Origin: Diphasiastrum complanatum
Taxonomy: Eukaryota; Streptophyta; Lycopodiopsida; Lycopodiales; Lycopodiaceae
DNA: 64,000 nucleotides
Reading direction: 5' to 3'
Assembly (NCBI GenBank): GCA_029204225.1
Contig: CM055113.1
Location: forward strand, 11,676,234 to 11,740,233
In this document: positions 43,219 to 53,317 of the stretch, piece by piece
How the letters are laid out: each line of letters opens with the position of its first letter
Position numbering within the stretch: the stretch's first letter is position 1
The notes under the pieces: model-generated
Database searches by the model: none
What the model was told of the DNA's origin: nothing
Seen by the model: only the letters and a program-made list of their open reading frames with translations
Made by a program: the position numbers and the translations under genes

Positions 43219-43751
43219 CAGACATTGACATTCTCTCATGATGGTACTCAACATATATTTTTCGGTATTGATTCTCGGCAGGACTATCAGCTTATTTCCG
43301 GGAAGCAGTTCATATGGAGCCTCCCGAAGGCCCACTGTGCGGCTATTCTTTATGTTCAGCCAGTTCAGCCTATTGCAGATGCACCACCTTTGCCACATGT
43401 ATTTTCTAAACTGTTGCGTGAATTTGAGCATGTTTTTAGAGATCCGACTCAGCTACCACCTTTACGAGATGTCAACCACCATATAGACCTTGTTTCCTCT
43501 GTATCACCTCCTTCTCGTCCTCCTTTTCGTATGTCTATTGTTGAGCGCGAGGAAGTCCAGCGTCAGGTGTCTGATTTATTACGTCAAGGCCTTATTGTTC
43601 CTAGCCACAGTCCTTTTGGTGCTCTTGTTTTACTTGTTGATAAGAAGGATGGTACTAAACGTCTATGTATTGATTATCGTGCTTTAAATAAACTTACTAT
43701 CCGTAATCAGTACTCTATCCCTCATATGGATGACCTGTTTGACCAGTTAGG
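43219..43751 (+). pseudogene. gypsy reverse transcriptase, N-terminal part
   Basis: The frame is open across the protease-RT connection ([20 protein letters not shown]) and the first RT blocks: [40 protein letters not shown] and [20 protein letters not shown]. It ends at DDLFDQLG, immediately before the catalytic D of FSKIDL and far before YLDD. There the sequence switches to an X LTR scrap. The element's remaining pol and 3' LTR are not in the window. Confidence 0.9.
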
Positions 43752-43753
43752 CC

Positions 43754-43795
43754 TTGAGAAAAATTCCCACTTTATTAATAAATTTGAGAAGGTTA
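43754..43795 (-). repeat. 42-bp X LTR scrap at a breakpoint
   Basis: This closely matches X LTR sequence such as 30650-30691 (TTGAGGAAAATCCCACTTTA versus TTGAGAAAAATTCCCACTTT here). It lies exactly between the truncated gypsy RT and a copia integrase relic, as a molecular scar of a rearrangement. Confidence 0.7.
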
Positions 43796-44144
43796 GATGA
43801 CATCCTTGTTGAAGAATATTTTTGATGTATTGGGATCATACAGCTTGTAGTTTCTGTCCAAAGGAGCATAACCATAGAATATGGATTTGAGACTCCGGAA
43901 GTCCAGTTTCTTTCGGGTCTCTTTTAGGATTTGTGCATAAGCCATGCATCCGAACATTCAATTCTTCAATGACGGTTTGGAGCATGTCCAAACTTCATGA
44001 GGTGTCTTACATGAGAGGCCTTTAGTCGAGCATCTGTTCTGAACGTAAGCTACAGTACATACAGCTTCAGCCCAAAAGTGCTTAGGTAGTGATGAATGGA
44101 TTGTCCTTTTTTCATGCCTTGGCAAAATGACAACAAACAAATGA
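43796..44144 (-). pseudogene. copia integrase C-terminal relic
   Basis: Minus-strand text PKHFWAEAVCTVAYVQNRCS and HEVWTCSKPSLKN leads, after a stop, to FGCMAYAQILKETRKKLDFR and KLYDPNTSK. This is the integrase end of the same copia group as elements A and B. It is cut at the right by a solo LTR and at the left by the X scrap. Confidence 0.75.
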
Positions 44145-44149
44145 CCACT

Positions 44150-44667
44150 TGTTACGTACCCATAGGGTACGCAACAGGAAACTTGAGGTGACGGTCTCAG
44201 TAATGGGATGGAACGCTGATTTGGAGCTATAGGTCTTTTGGGTGCCACGTGTCAATGTCTCATTGGCACGCGGTGACTTGTTGTATTGGACCCACGTCAG
44301 TGTGCACAACTGTCGTTGGTCATGCGTGATTCATGTGGAGGGAGATGACCCACCTGGACTATGTATATAGAGGTGGATCTCTGTGAGCTTGGTATTCATT
44401 CTCTCCTAGAGAATGAAGAGCTCTTCCACTGGTGGTCAGGTCAGGACGAGTATCTAGGCCTCAGGATGTAGGTAGGTGAGGGTCGAGGGTAAGGCATGGT
44501 GGTATGGGACACCATGGCTTACATGAGATCCGAGCTTGCTTGATGGTGGTCTGTAGCTCCAGTGCACGGGGGTGAGGTGGCAGTACCTCTATGGTTGGGT
44601 GGTAACATAGTGTTCGTCACCTGTTTGTGCTTTAGCAATGACCGGCACGACGATGGGGATTCTAACA
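44150..44667 (+). repeat. Solo LTR of an unplaced family, 518 bp
   Basis: It begins TGTTACGTACCC and ends GATTCTAACA, with the 5-bp duplication CCACT on both sides (44145-44149 and 44668-44672). The first 28 bp form a near-palindrome (TGTTACGTACCC ATAG GGTACGCAACA). A TATATAGAGG box near 44362-44371 is consistent with an LTR promoter in plus orientation. No related sequence occurs elsewhere in the window. A solo LTR arises by recombination between the two LTRs of a full element. Confidence 0.8.
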
Positions 44668-44672
44668 CCACT

Positions 44673-46225
44673 CCCATAAATATGAAAATTGGACATCAAA
44701 CTCGACAAAAATAGTGATATCTTTACATAATGAAAATCGATAGTAAATGGATATCAATACATGAAATGGAAAAGAGATTCAACAGGAGCAGATATGAATA
44801 ATACTCATTTACAAGAAAAAAATTTCCAATACAACCATCTACGAGATGTCTATACACAGAGTGCAAGATTTGACATTTGATCCTACTAGATCAAACCAAC
44901 ATGGACTAAAACTATCACGCATAAGGCAAATGCAAAACTTGTATGAAACATTTTCAAATTCATCTCAAAATACAACCTGAGTTGCAATAACCGTTAGCAT
45001 ACAATGTTTGGTCCTAAAAAATATTGAATATATAAAACAAAACAGAAATGAGATTTGCCATACGTCAACAATTGATCATACAAAAATGTGAATTCATAAC
45101 GACAACATTCAAGTAGCCACAAGATTCGCAAATATATATTAGCAATATATTGACCACCAAACACGTTTTATTTCATAAGTTTTTCTTCAATGCCTACCAA
45201 CAAACATTCCATCCATCTACTTGGGAGACTTTAATATAGATGTATCGATTGATAGCACATCTTCCCTTATAATTTGCAACTTTCATGACCCACAACTACT
45301 TAGGAAAGCCAACTAGACCAAATTTGGACAAATGCTCCATTGGTTTATTGTAACTTCCAAACAATTAAAACATATGATCATCCTACATACTTTGATTTCA
45401 AACTTCTTAAAGATATTCCCTAATTTACAAACCTTGCTCAACACCAACCCCATAGATGTTCCTAATATATTAAAGCAACAACAAAAAAAAACCCATTCCT
45501 TGACAATGCTAGAGGTGTTTTCATGTACACGTCACAAGTAAGAACAACACACTAAATAATTTCATGTCCCCTCCTCATCCTTTCTTTCAACTAATTGGCC
45601 ACTTGCCATAAAGTGACAACTACATAGTAGACAACAAGGTGGCACGTTGGAATATGTTGCACCATGCCTCTCTCTTTTAATGGGTTTCTAGAATTCCAAT
45701 TTTCATATTATTGTGCTGGAAAATGTTGAAAGGAGGTGGTTTTTTCATGTCTCTTTTCGGCGTTTGAATCATTGCTTTGAAAAACATTGAAAGAATTCAG
45801 AACATTTTGGAGAATGGAGGTTGCTCCGATGCGGTAAATTAATCGAAAATTAGAACTTTTGCTAAGAAGGAATTATGTTTTTCAGCGACTGTATCAATCA
45901 AGTAAAATGAGAATGAGTGAAGTAGGGAGCTGATCATTGTTGCATGAACACATAGGTTGAGACAATAGTCCCATGCTTGCTTCTACATCGATCCTCTTTC
46001 AAGTTTTTGATCTCGAATTTCACACAAGATTCCACACTCATCATCCTGAAGCCCTCACTCATGCACTAAATTCCCAGTACACCAAAACAACTCCCGCCAA
46101 ACAAAACATTGGGTTTTTTTCATCATTTTCAACAACTCCATTCAAAAGTATCCTAAAAAGTACATGATTTCTACAAGACAAATGGGCTCTCATGATCATC
46201 CACATATATCACCCTTGTTCTTTTT
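44673..46225. other. No gene seen; upstream region of minD
   Basis: AT-rich non-coding sequence with no retroelement motif I can identify. It may contain distal regulatory sequence of minD, but nothing specific is visible. Confidence 0.45.
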
Positions 46226-46242
46226 ATGCATATCTTCTTATA

Positions 46243-46278
46243 CAGCCCAGCCCAGCCCAGCCCAAGAAGAAGAAGAAG
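46243..46278 (+). repeat. CAGCC and AAG short tandem repeats
   Basis: Four CAGCC units (46243-46263) run into five AAG units (46264-46278) about 15-50 bp before the TATA-like box of minD. They are low-complexity promoter sequence, and the long upstream extension of the minD reading frame runs through them. Confidence 0.7.
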
Positions 46279-46292
46279 CACATACTGTAGTG

Positions 46293-46304
46293 CTATATAT
46301 ATTA
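46293..46304 (+). promoter_or_regulatory. TATA-like box of minD
   Basis: CTATATATATTA lies about 220 bp before the preferred minD start. Transcription starting about 30 bp downstream would give a 5' leader near 200 nt. This box favours a start codon well downstream of 46226. Confidence 0.45.
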
Positions 46305-46397
46305 TTTACTCTTATTCTTCTCCCTATTGTTCTTACTACATGTATTCTACTCTATCTGCGTCTTCGTGCCATCTCCTTTCACGTCGCAGCAGCAGCG

Positions 46398-46508
46398 ATG
46401 GTGGTAGCCGAGCATCGTGCAGCCTTCAGTTCTGGACTTGCCACCGCCAATGCGAAGAAGCCCTTACTGCCACAAGCTATGGCAGCTTTGGGGCAAGCGC
46501 GGCAATAG
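46398..46508 (+). CDS. Upstream open frame in the minD leader
   Basis: A 36-codon frame starts MVVAEHRAAF and ends in TAG at 46506-46508, 17 bases before the preferred minD ATG at 46526. It is rich in Ala and could look like a short transit-type peptide. Two readings are possible. It may be a genuine upstream ORF that tempers minD translation. Alternatively, it may be the true N-terminus if a splice or sequencing slip joins the frames. No intron boundary is obvious. Confidence 0.4.
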   Translation: MVVAEHRAAFSSGLATANAKKPLLPQAMAALGQARQ

Positions 46509-46525
46509 CGAGAGGATCTGAAAGA

Positions 46526-47539
46526 ATGGGGGGTTTTCCCAAATTAGGGTTGGACGAAAAGCATGGTGCTTGCTTGCTACTCGGTGGCAGAGGCGGTAAG
46601 CTGCCCCGGATGTTTGAGCGGGCAAGAGTGGGGGAGCATTTGTTGCAGAATGGGAATAGGAAGAAAAACAATGCGACAATCAGAGCTATTCTACAGTGGA
46701 ACCGAAGACCTCAGATGGCAGGCAGTCCACCTAGAGTTGTGGTTGTTACATCTGGAAAAGGTGGAGTGGGAAAGACAACAACAACGGCAAACATAGGCAT
46801 GTGCTTGGCTCGTCTAGACTTCAAAGTGGTGGCCATTGATGCTGATGTGGGGCTCAGAAATCTTGATCTTCTTCTTGGTCTTGAAAACAGAGTGAATTAC
46901 ACGGCTATAGAGGTGCTAAATGGAGAGTGTAGGTTGGATCAAGCTTTAATTAGAGACAAAAGATGGGTAAATTTCGAGCTTCTGTGTATCAATAAGCCAA
47001 GATATAAAATGCCTTTAGGGTTTGGAGGCAAAGCTCTGACTTGGCTGGTGGATGCACTGAAAAAACGTCCAGAAGGCACTCCGGACTTCATCCTCATTGA
47101 TTGCCCTGCCGGCATTGACGCAGGCTTTATCACAGCAATCACACCTGCAAATGAGGCCATAGTTGTCACGACCCCAGACATTACGAGCCTCAGAGATGCC
47201 GATCGAGTCACCGGGCTGCTGGAATGTGACGGCATCAAGGATATCAAGATGGTAGTGAATAGAGTGAGAAGTGACATGATCAAGCAAGAAGATATGATGT
47301 CAGTGTTGGACGTGCAGGAGATGCTGGGCCTGCCATTGCTTGGTGTAATCCCTGAGGATGCCGATGTGATCAAAAGCACAAACCGAGGTTACCCGCTTGT
47401 GCTGAAGAAGCCCCCTACTTTGGCAGGGTTGGCATTGGAGCAAGCTGCCTGGAGATTGGTGGAGCAAGATAGCATGAAGGCTGTGCTTATTGAAGAGGCG
47501 CCAGCAAAAAGAGGCTTCTTGCCATTTTTTGGAGGGTAA
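46526..47539 (+). CDS. minD: MinD, plastid septum-site determining ATPase
   Basis: This protein matches the chloroplast MinD family along its whole mature length. MinD is a membrane-bound P-loop ATPase. With MinE and ARC3-type partners it limits FtsZ ring assembly to the plastid middle. Seen: deviant Walker A TSGKGGVGKTTTTAN (residues 76-90), IDADVGLRNLDLLLGLENRV (104-123), Walker B FILIDCPAGID (188-198), TPDITSLRDADRVTGLLE and a C-terminal amphipathic membrane anchor GFLPFFGG. The first ~69 residues are basic and variable, as expected for a transit peptide. I prefer the ATG at 46526 (337 residues, near the family norm). The frame is open back to an ATG at 46226 (437 residues), but that extension crosses promoter-like repeats. 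It is a single exon, with no defects, and the only clear host gene here. Confidence 0.93.
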   Translation: MGGFPKLGLDEKHGACLLLGGRGGKLPRMFERARVGEHLLQNGNRKKNNATIRAILQWNRRPQMAGSPPRVVVVTSGKGGVGKTTTTANIGMCLARLDFKVVAIDADVGLRNLDLLLGLENRVNYTAIEVLNGECRLDQALIRDKRWVNFELLCINKPRYKMPLGFGGKALTWLVDALKKRPEGTPDFILIDCPAGIDAGFITAITPANEAIVVTTPDITSLRDADRVTGLLECDGIKDIKMVVNRVRSDMIKQEDMMSVLDVQEMLGLPLLGVIPEDADVIKSTNRGYPLVLKKPPTLAGLALEQAAWRLVEQDSMKAVLIEEAPAKRGFLPFFGG

Positions 47540-49081
47540 GGGCTCCATTCAATGAAAAGGGGTTCGTTCTTTGTATCACGCACTATCCAGAAAGTGTTCT
47601 GTGATGATTGTTTAAGACGACATTGTGGGTCCATAGTTTCACTCCATAGCAGGTATGTCGCTGGATATTGTGTTCCAACAATGTAGAGTGTGGGAACTCC
47701 ACATATGATCAGATGGAAGCTGCAGTTGATTCTTTTTCATCTCCTCTCCCTTCGTACACTTAGTTTCTGAGTTCCCAGTTTTTCTGCTGGCGATTGTAAC
47801 TACAAGCTACCAATCTGAGAGGTTCAATGAATGCCAGTGAATGATCCTCTAGAGAAATTTTGGAGGTTATTGTAATGGCACTATGGCTTGGTTCCATAGC
47901 TTTTGTTCCTTTGACGTTTGCTTAGAATTCCATTCCATTGAAGAGGTTTTGACAAGGGTATTGCTTCGTTCTATCCTTGCAAACCCAAAAGGGATATTCT
48001 AGATCTCTTAGGTTGGTTATCTAGAGTTGCTTTATCCTCTAAAAATTATAAAAAAAAAATTTACAGCTTGGAATTACATTCTTGATTGTTTGCTTGATGT
48101 GGCAATCCTTGTATTTGGTTCTCCAGTTGATTAATATTTGCTATGAATGTACAAGACACCTTTGAGTCCTGCATCATTATGTTTGGCTTCACGTCTCAAA
48201 TCTTGTGCATTTCAATACATGTTCAATCTGTTAAGTGTTCAATCTTTAAGCAGATCTCCTAGTCAAATAGACAAATTTGATTTTTAATGACATTGAAGAT
48301 CATGGAATGTGAATAAACTTTTTCTTTCTCAATGTTGAGCTTTAGCATGTGTTCATTCAGGGATGTAAGCATTCGGTTGGTTCATCACAGTGGCAACCAT
48401 TTTCTTATGTGTTTTATTTGAGTGGCTTAGCTTCAAGATAATTCTTAACCAACCTATGAGAAAGTTCAGGGCATGTCAATAAAGTGCTTTTTGTCGTGCC
48501 ATAGTTGTTTGAAGACAAAGTAATTGCTAACTTTTACAAGTCAAGGAAGCGTTTTAAGCTTGCTACATTTGCATGGTACTCTCCAAGAAGCATTGTCATC
48601 TTGTGCGCTGCAGGCTTGTCTCCAATATAGAACTTCTGGTCTCTTTAATCGAAATTTTAGATTTTTTTAGTTCCCTTTTTTTTAATTTGCTTTCAATATT
48701 TTCTACAATGTTATGGCTTATTTCTAACCTACAGTGGGTTCCTTTGAGCAGTATCTATGAGAGCCACAGATGCCGTTGAGAATTGGTTGCAAAAATTCAA
48801 GCTCTAACATCATCTGGAAAGCACGCGCAGGAATCCGCCTGGCATCCATCCAGTCCTTTTTGGATCGATGCAGGTTGGGTCATTTAAAAGTGGACCCCTC
48901 CATCATCCTCTCCGGAAAATATCACTAATAGTCTTTGTCTTACGTAGGTGTTTGATATACCCTAATGACAACTTTTGTTGGTTTCTCAACCTACAATGGT
49001 TGGGGCAGCCTTCCTTTGTCGTGCCCAAGAAGCAATTTTTATTAGTGCAAAGTGCTAGCTTTTTTCTTTGTTATTGTTATC

Positions 49082-49083
<2 letters not shown>
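47540..49083 (+). other. 3' region of minD; no further gene
   Basis: The first few hundred bases are probably the minD 3' untranslated region. I see no clear AATAAA. The rest is AT-rich with short frames and no domain. Confidence 0.45.

Positions 49084-49140
<57 letters not shown>
49084..49140. repeat. (GA)n microsatellite, about 28 units
   Basis: An uninterrupted GA dinucleotide run of 57 bp is flanked by unique AT-rich sequence. The Arg-Glu or Leu-Ser frames across it are artefacts. Confidence 0.95.
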
Positions 49141-49142
<2 letters not shown>

Positions 49143-49599
49143 CTATTAATGTATTTAGAGGACCAAAGGTACATGAGAATGAAAAGTACGTTATACGTAT
49201 GCTTCATTCTACAAGAGTGCAAAACGTCTTCGAAAGAAAATATTAATCTGAACTTCATTGGAATATGAAAATGAGACTAAAGTTGGAACTAAATATTAAA
49301 TTGAACTTACAATTGACAGGTTGATGTGAAGGCATATATCCATAACAATCATATCTTTGTCTTTGGAAACTAAAGAAAAGTCTTGATGGTTGATGGTGGA
49401 GGCATTATACAATGCGAGAAGCGCAATGTTCGAGAGGAGCGTGGTGCTCTAGACAAAGGCCAATGTGAGATTCTTGAGGGTCTCATAAATACGTAGGTGT
49501 CATCTCTAATCTCAGTGTCTAGATGGAATTTGTACCTCATCCTCTAATTTGACTGTGCATATGACCAAGAGTGTCGTCCAGAAAAGAAAGGTGATTTGC

Positions 49600-50880
49600 A
49601 TTTAATGGTTGGCATTGGAACTTGTGGAGGTCACTCAAATGGAACATTGCTATTATCATCAAAGCAACACACATCATTCCTCATGAAATGATAGATAAAA
49701 AAGTAACATGTTTACCTCAAATAAAGTAGTAGTATTGTCTCTGATTTCATAATATATTGGCCATATGAAGATAAAGTGCTTCTCTAACTCCGCATCTCCC
49801 ATGAAACACATATGACAAATCTTGTCCTCTCTAGGTATTCCCTTGGGAACGACCTACGTGCACTACAGTTGGTGGGAGAAAATTTTGAATTGCGCTAGAG
49901 TGATACTAAGACTGTGTGATAAGCCTACTTCCACGTAGTGTGTCGTCCCTCCATACTTATTGAACATTTGGTTTGCTGATGACTTGTCATATAAATGCAC
50001 GTGTTCCTTTCAAGAGGTGAGATGTAGAGATGCCAACGAAAATTAATGAATGTGATGCCTAAGGATACCAAGAGAGAAGATGCCCCTACTCATGAAGTGC
50101 TCCAAAGGATGTGAATGCTATCATTTATCATGGATATTTGCATGTTATCCTTATTTGAAGCTTCAAATGCCTTAACTCTTTGTATGCAAATGAAAGATGG
50201 CATCTGCATGGGGAGCATGTTAACCTCAACTTAGTAGATGGCTTGTAGCATTTCATATGTGACAACGTAGAAATTTGTGAGTGTGACAAGCTATTTCAAT
50301 CAGATTTTGTCGACCTAGTGCACCATGCTTTTGTTGCACACGTCGCAGTGGGGGTAACCAATATATCAAAAAGACCACTTGTCAAGTCTTTGATGTGTTT
50401 CTTGATTCAAAAGCCCTCAAGATGGAAAGGGGATGAGTGCCCCTTCCCTAGTCTTTGAGTAGTTGCATGTGTTATACTAAAGGTAGGACCCGAGAGGACT
50501 ACCCCAAATACGTGTAAGAATGGACTGTCTCTAGATGCTGGTCATCCAAAGTGAGAGTATGTCTCTTCATGAAGGAGTGAGATGTGTTGAAGATCATCAC
50601 TTCTATCTTCTTAGTATTAACCTCCAAACATTCTTCCCCCTCATATAAGTGCAAGGCATCAATGTGTTGTTGTAGTCCTTTTTTGGATGGGGACATAGAA
50701 AAGACATCGTTTGCATACAATAAAGTAAAGATCATAAAGTTTCTTGAATGACATCCTTGGCCCTCAAGATACATGATTGACTCCAACTCATCAATATAAA
50801 ACTGAATAATGTAGGTGAGAGCTAATCTCCCTACGTCACACTTATGGTATTGGAGTTCGTCTGAGATGTATTCTTTTGAG
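49600..50880 (-). pseudogene. LINE reverse-transcriptase relic
   Basis: Minus-strand text FYIDELESIMYLEG and TLLYANDVFSMSPSKKGLQQ (YADD changed to YAND), then ALHLYEGEECLEVNTKKIEV and MIFNTSHS, are the RT core of a plant non-LTR element (50499-50860). About 650 bp further left, PREDKICHMCFMGDAELEKH followed by WPIYYEIRD corresponds to the C-terminal zinc-finger region, with a Cys lost to Trp. Many stops lie between. The family differs from the long LINE at the window end. It is not functional. Confidence 0.75.
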
Positions 50881-51770
50881 ATTTGAAATGTCCCAACATT
50901 CTCTCATACAATGTTGTTTGTAGCATGAATAAGAAATCATGTTGCAAGGTTGTCAATGTCATAGGCACACTTACATTTCAGCTGGCCTATCGTTTATATA
51001 CCACAAGAGTGAAAACGGAAAAATTGGAAGGTGTATGCGTAATAATTATGGGGTCAATGTTACATTCAAACTTGTTTGAACCCTTGACGTTTGAAACGTC
51101 AAAATCTCAAACATTTGCTTTTGGGTTCTAAGGCCCAAAAAGTGAGCAAGGGTGCCCTATGTGAATGTTAGGGCCCTATCAAGCCTTGAACCAAAAAGAA
51201 ACTGCTACCCAAGCACCTTTCACCTCTCGAGCACTTTTCAAATAGACAATTGAAAAGCTTTTTGCACGAAAGACTATGACCTTTGTTAATCACAATAAAG
51301 TGAATGCTTTTGTTCAATTTACATGCTCATTCAACCATGTCTATAATATAAGTTACCTTTAGAAAAGGTTAAGAACGTTTGAAACTTTTGAAACATGTTT
51401 CAAATATTTGAATGCTACATTGATGGGGGTGCTTGTAGGTAGTGTAAGGGTTCTTGGGTGTGTCATTGTAGGTGACCCGGTGTAAACACACATGCTACTA
51501 GTTGTGACGTAAGGCGTGTAGGTCCGTCGTGCATCTGTAACCAAGTAAACTTGTGGGACTAGAGGATAGTGAGTAGGGTTAGCCCGTAGTGGACTAGTGG
51601 ACCACTTAGACACAATGGAGCATGGAGGTGTGGCTATTGTCGAGTCATTACGCCTATTTGTGTGTTTGGGTATGCTCGGGCCAACCTAAGATGGTTGATC
51701 ACTCTTGCATGAAGGCAAAATACCCTAGCATTGGAATAGCAGGTAAGGACCTCAAGGGATTGAATAGTTG
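50881..51770. other. No gene seen
   Basis: A non-coding stretch with several TTTGAAAC-type inverted words between 51060 and 51400 and no recognisable protein or RNA. Confidence 0.45.
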
Positions 51771-51775
51771 GTTTT

Positions 51776-51901
51776 GTCTACAAATTATGAAATCACAGAT
51801 CTAGGAGAAGCAACAAAATGTCTAGGGTTGCAGATCAAAAGAGATGAGTCATGGATCTAAACCAGTCCGAATATGCTGAGAAAGTGTTGAAGCAACGTGG
51901 G
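51776..51901 (+). pseudogene. copia G RT piece left of element Z
   Basis: The text NYEITDLGEATKCLGLQIKR and ESAEKVLKQRG-like codons match copia F at 19850-19960. It ends at the GTGGG duplicated by the Z insertion. The reading frame resumes at 57188 (MIDYKEK). Left of 51776 the copia sequence is missing. Confidence 0.75.
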
Positions 51902-53050
51902 TGTCGCAATATACCAACACAGAATTGCTATATTTCTGTAGTATTTAGATCGTTCACCAAGGAGATAGCTTTTAAAAGTTGTTAAGTTGATACATTATTG
52001 ACTTATTTCGAATGAAATGGAGTCGAATAAAAATATGTTTGTCATCGGACATTTTGTAAGCAACCAGTACCAATTTTGGATAAGGTGTGTAAAGGTAATG
52101 AGTGCTAAACAACAGTCTTCCTCTATTAAACCGATGATAAAGCGTTCTGTATGTAAAATAATATCAGAGTAACTCGGATGAATTACACTCTGATTGATTA
52201 AGTTGTCAGCAAGGATCTGTGTTATGTTCGATGCAGATGCGTAAGAACAGACAAAAAGTTAATCTTATTCTTGAACTATGTGTCCTAGACAGAAGTCCAG
52301 TCATGGTTAAAGAACTCAAGTAGTTCGCGAATATGTTAGAAACAATTATCTTCGTTACTAACATGAATATAGATCAATGACTTAGTTCCTCAGTAAAGGA
52401 CTAGCATTTCACAACATAAATAGTTTTCTACCAGCGACTGTGGAAAACTGCACCAAGGGATATTTCACTCAAATGTCGAACACAAAGTATTCGCACAAAC
52501 GGGTAAATTAGTTTAAAGACAGTTCTTTAATTCAACTTCACGGAAACACAGCAAACGACTGTAATGAAATATCGTATTGTCAGACCAAAGAATGATTTAA
52601 GTAATGCATAAGAGATTGCTAATAGATTCGAAATCACTCACACTCACCAGTGCGGAGACAAAAATTTAAGAAAATTACCTTAGACGCTTTATTCACGTCT
52701 TCAATCTCAAACATACAATAATCTCCTTCTCTCTCGGTAATGTGAGAATGAAGCGCGTCTGAATTGTAAAACCTGGTGCGTCGCTCCATTTACAAATTCT
52801 AGTTAACGTATAAGTTACAAATATTTGTACAATTGATGGTTCATTGTGACGATTCGAATCCAGTCGTTTCGTATTCCAAGTGTCGTTTCATTCCAGGAGG
52901 TCATGTTTATAAGTAAAAGACAGGTCCTTAAACAATTATATCCAAAAAATGATATAGGCCTCTTCAAAATATGTAGTTGTCCAGCGCATATCCTCATTTC
53001 TAAGTATAAATTGTCATTTTTGAATAAATATACAAATATGTGGTATCACA
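51902..53050 (-). repeat. 3' LTR of element Z
   Basis: On the minus strand it begins TGTGATACCACATATTTG at 53050 and ends TTGCGACA at 51902. It aligns over its length with the right LTR, but lacks two short stretches present there. Confidence 0.85.
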
Positions 53051-53052
53051 TA

Positions 53053-53064
53053 TCCCCCTCCTCA
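53053..53064 (-). promoter_or_regulatory. Polypurine tract of element Z
   Basis: TTGAGGAGGGGGA on the minus strand, immediately upstream of the 3' LTR. It serves as the primer for plus-strand DNA in LTR elements and fixes the element's orientation. Confidence 0.75.
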
Positions 53065-53317
53065 AATGTGAAACGTCCTCGTGAACATATATTCTTCGTT
53101 TCAAGATTTATTCATTCTTTAGAAAAAATAGTTTCGTGTCAAGGATCTTCGTTAGGTCACATGTAGAGATATTTCTTCGTTCGTTGGGTTGACGACCTTC
53201 ACTTGATATTTCGGAATCAAGTATTGATTCAAAATATATTTCAGTGACATAAAATAAGCATCATCACATTTAAAACTCAACATCACATAATTTGCAACGC
53301 AATATAGAAAAAAGGCT

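Noticed and set aside
44112-44309. Minus-strand frames entering the solo LTR
   Set aside because: They run from copia integrase codons into unrelated LTR sequence, so the extension is an accident of the insertion.
46939-47379. 146-codon frame antisense to minD
   Set aside because: A shadow of the strongly conserved minD coding sequence on the other strand.
49052-49258. Frames with Arg-Glu and Leu-Ser repeats
   Set aside because: Produced by the GA dinucleotide microsatellite.
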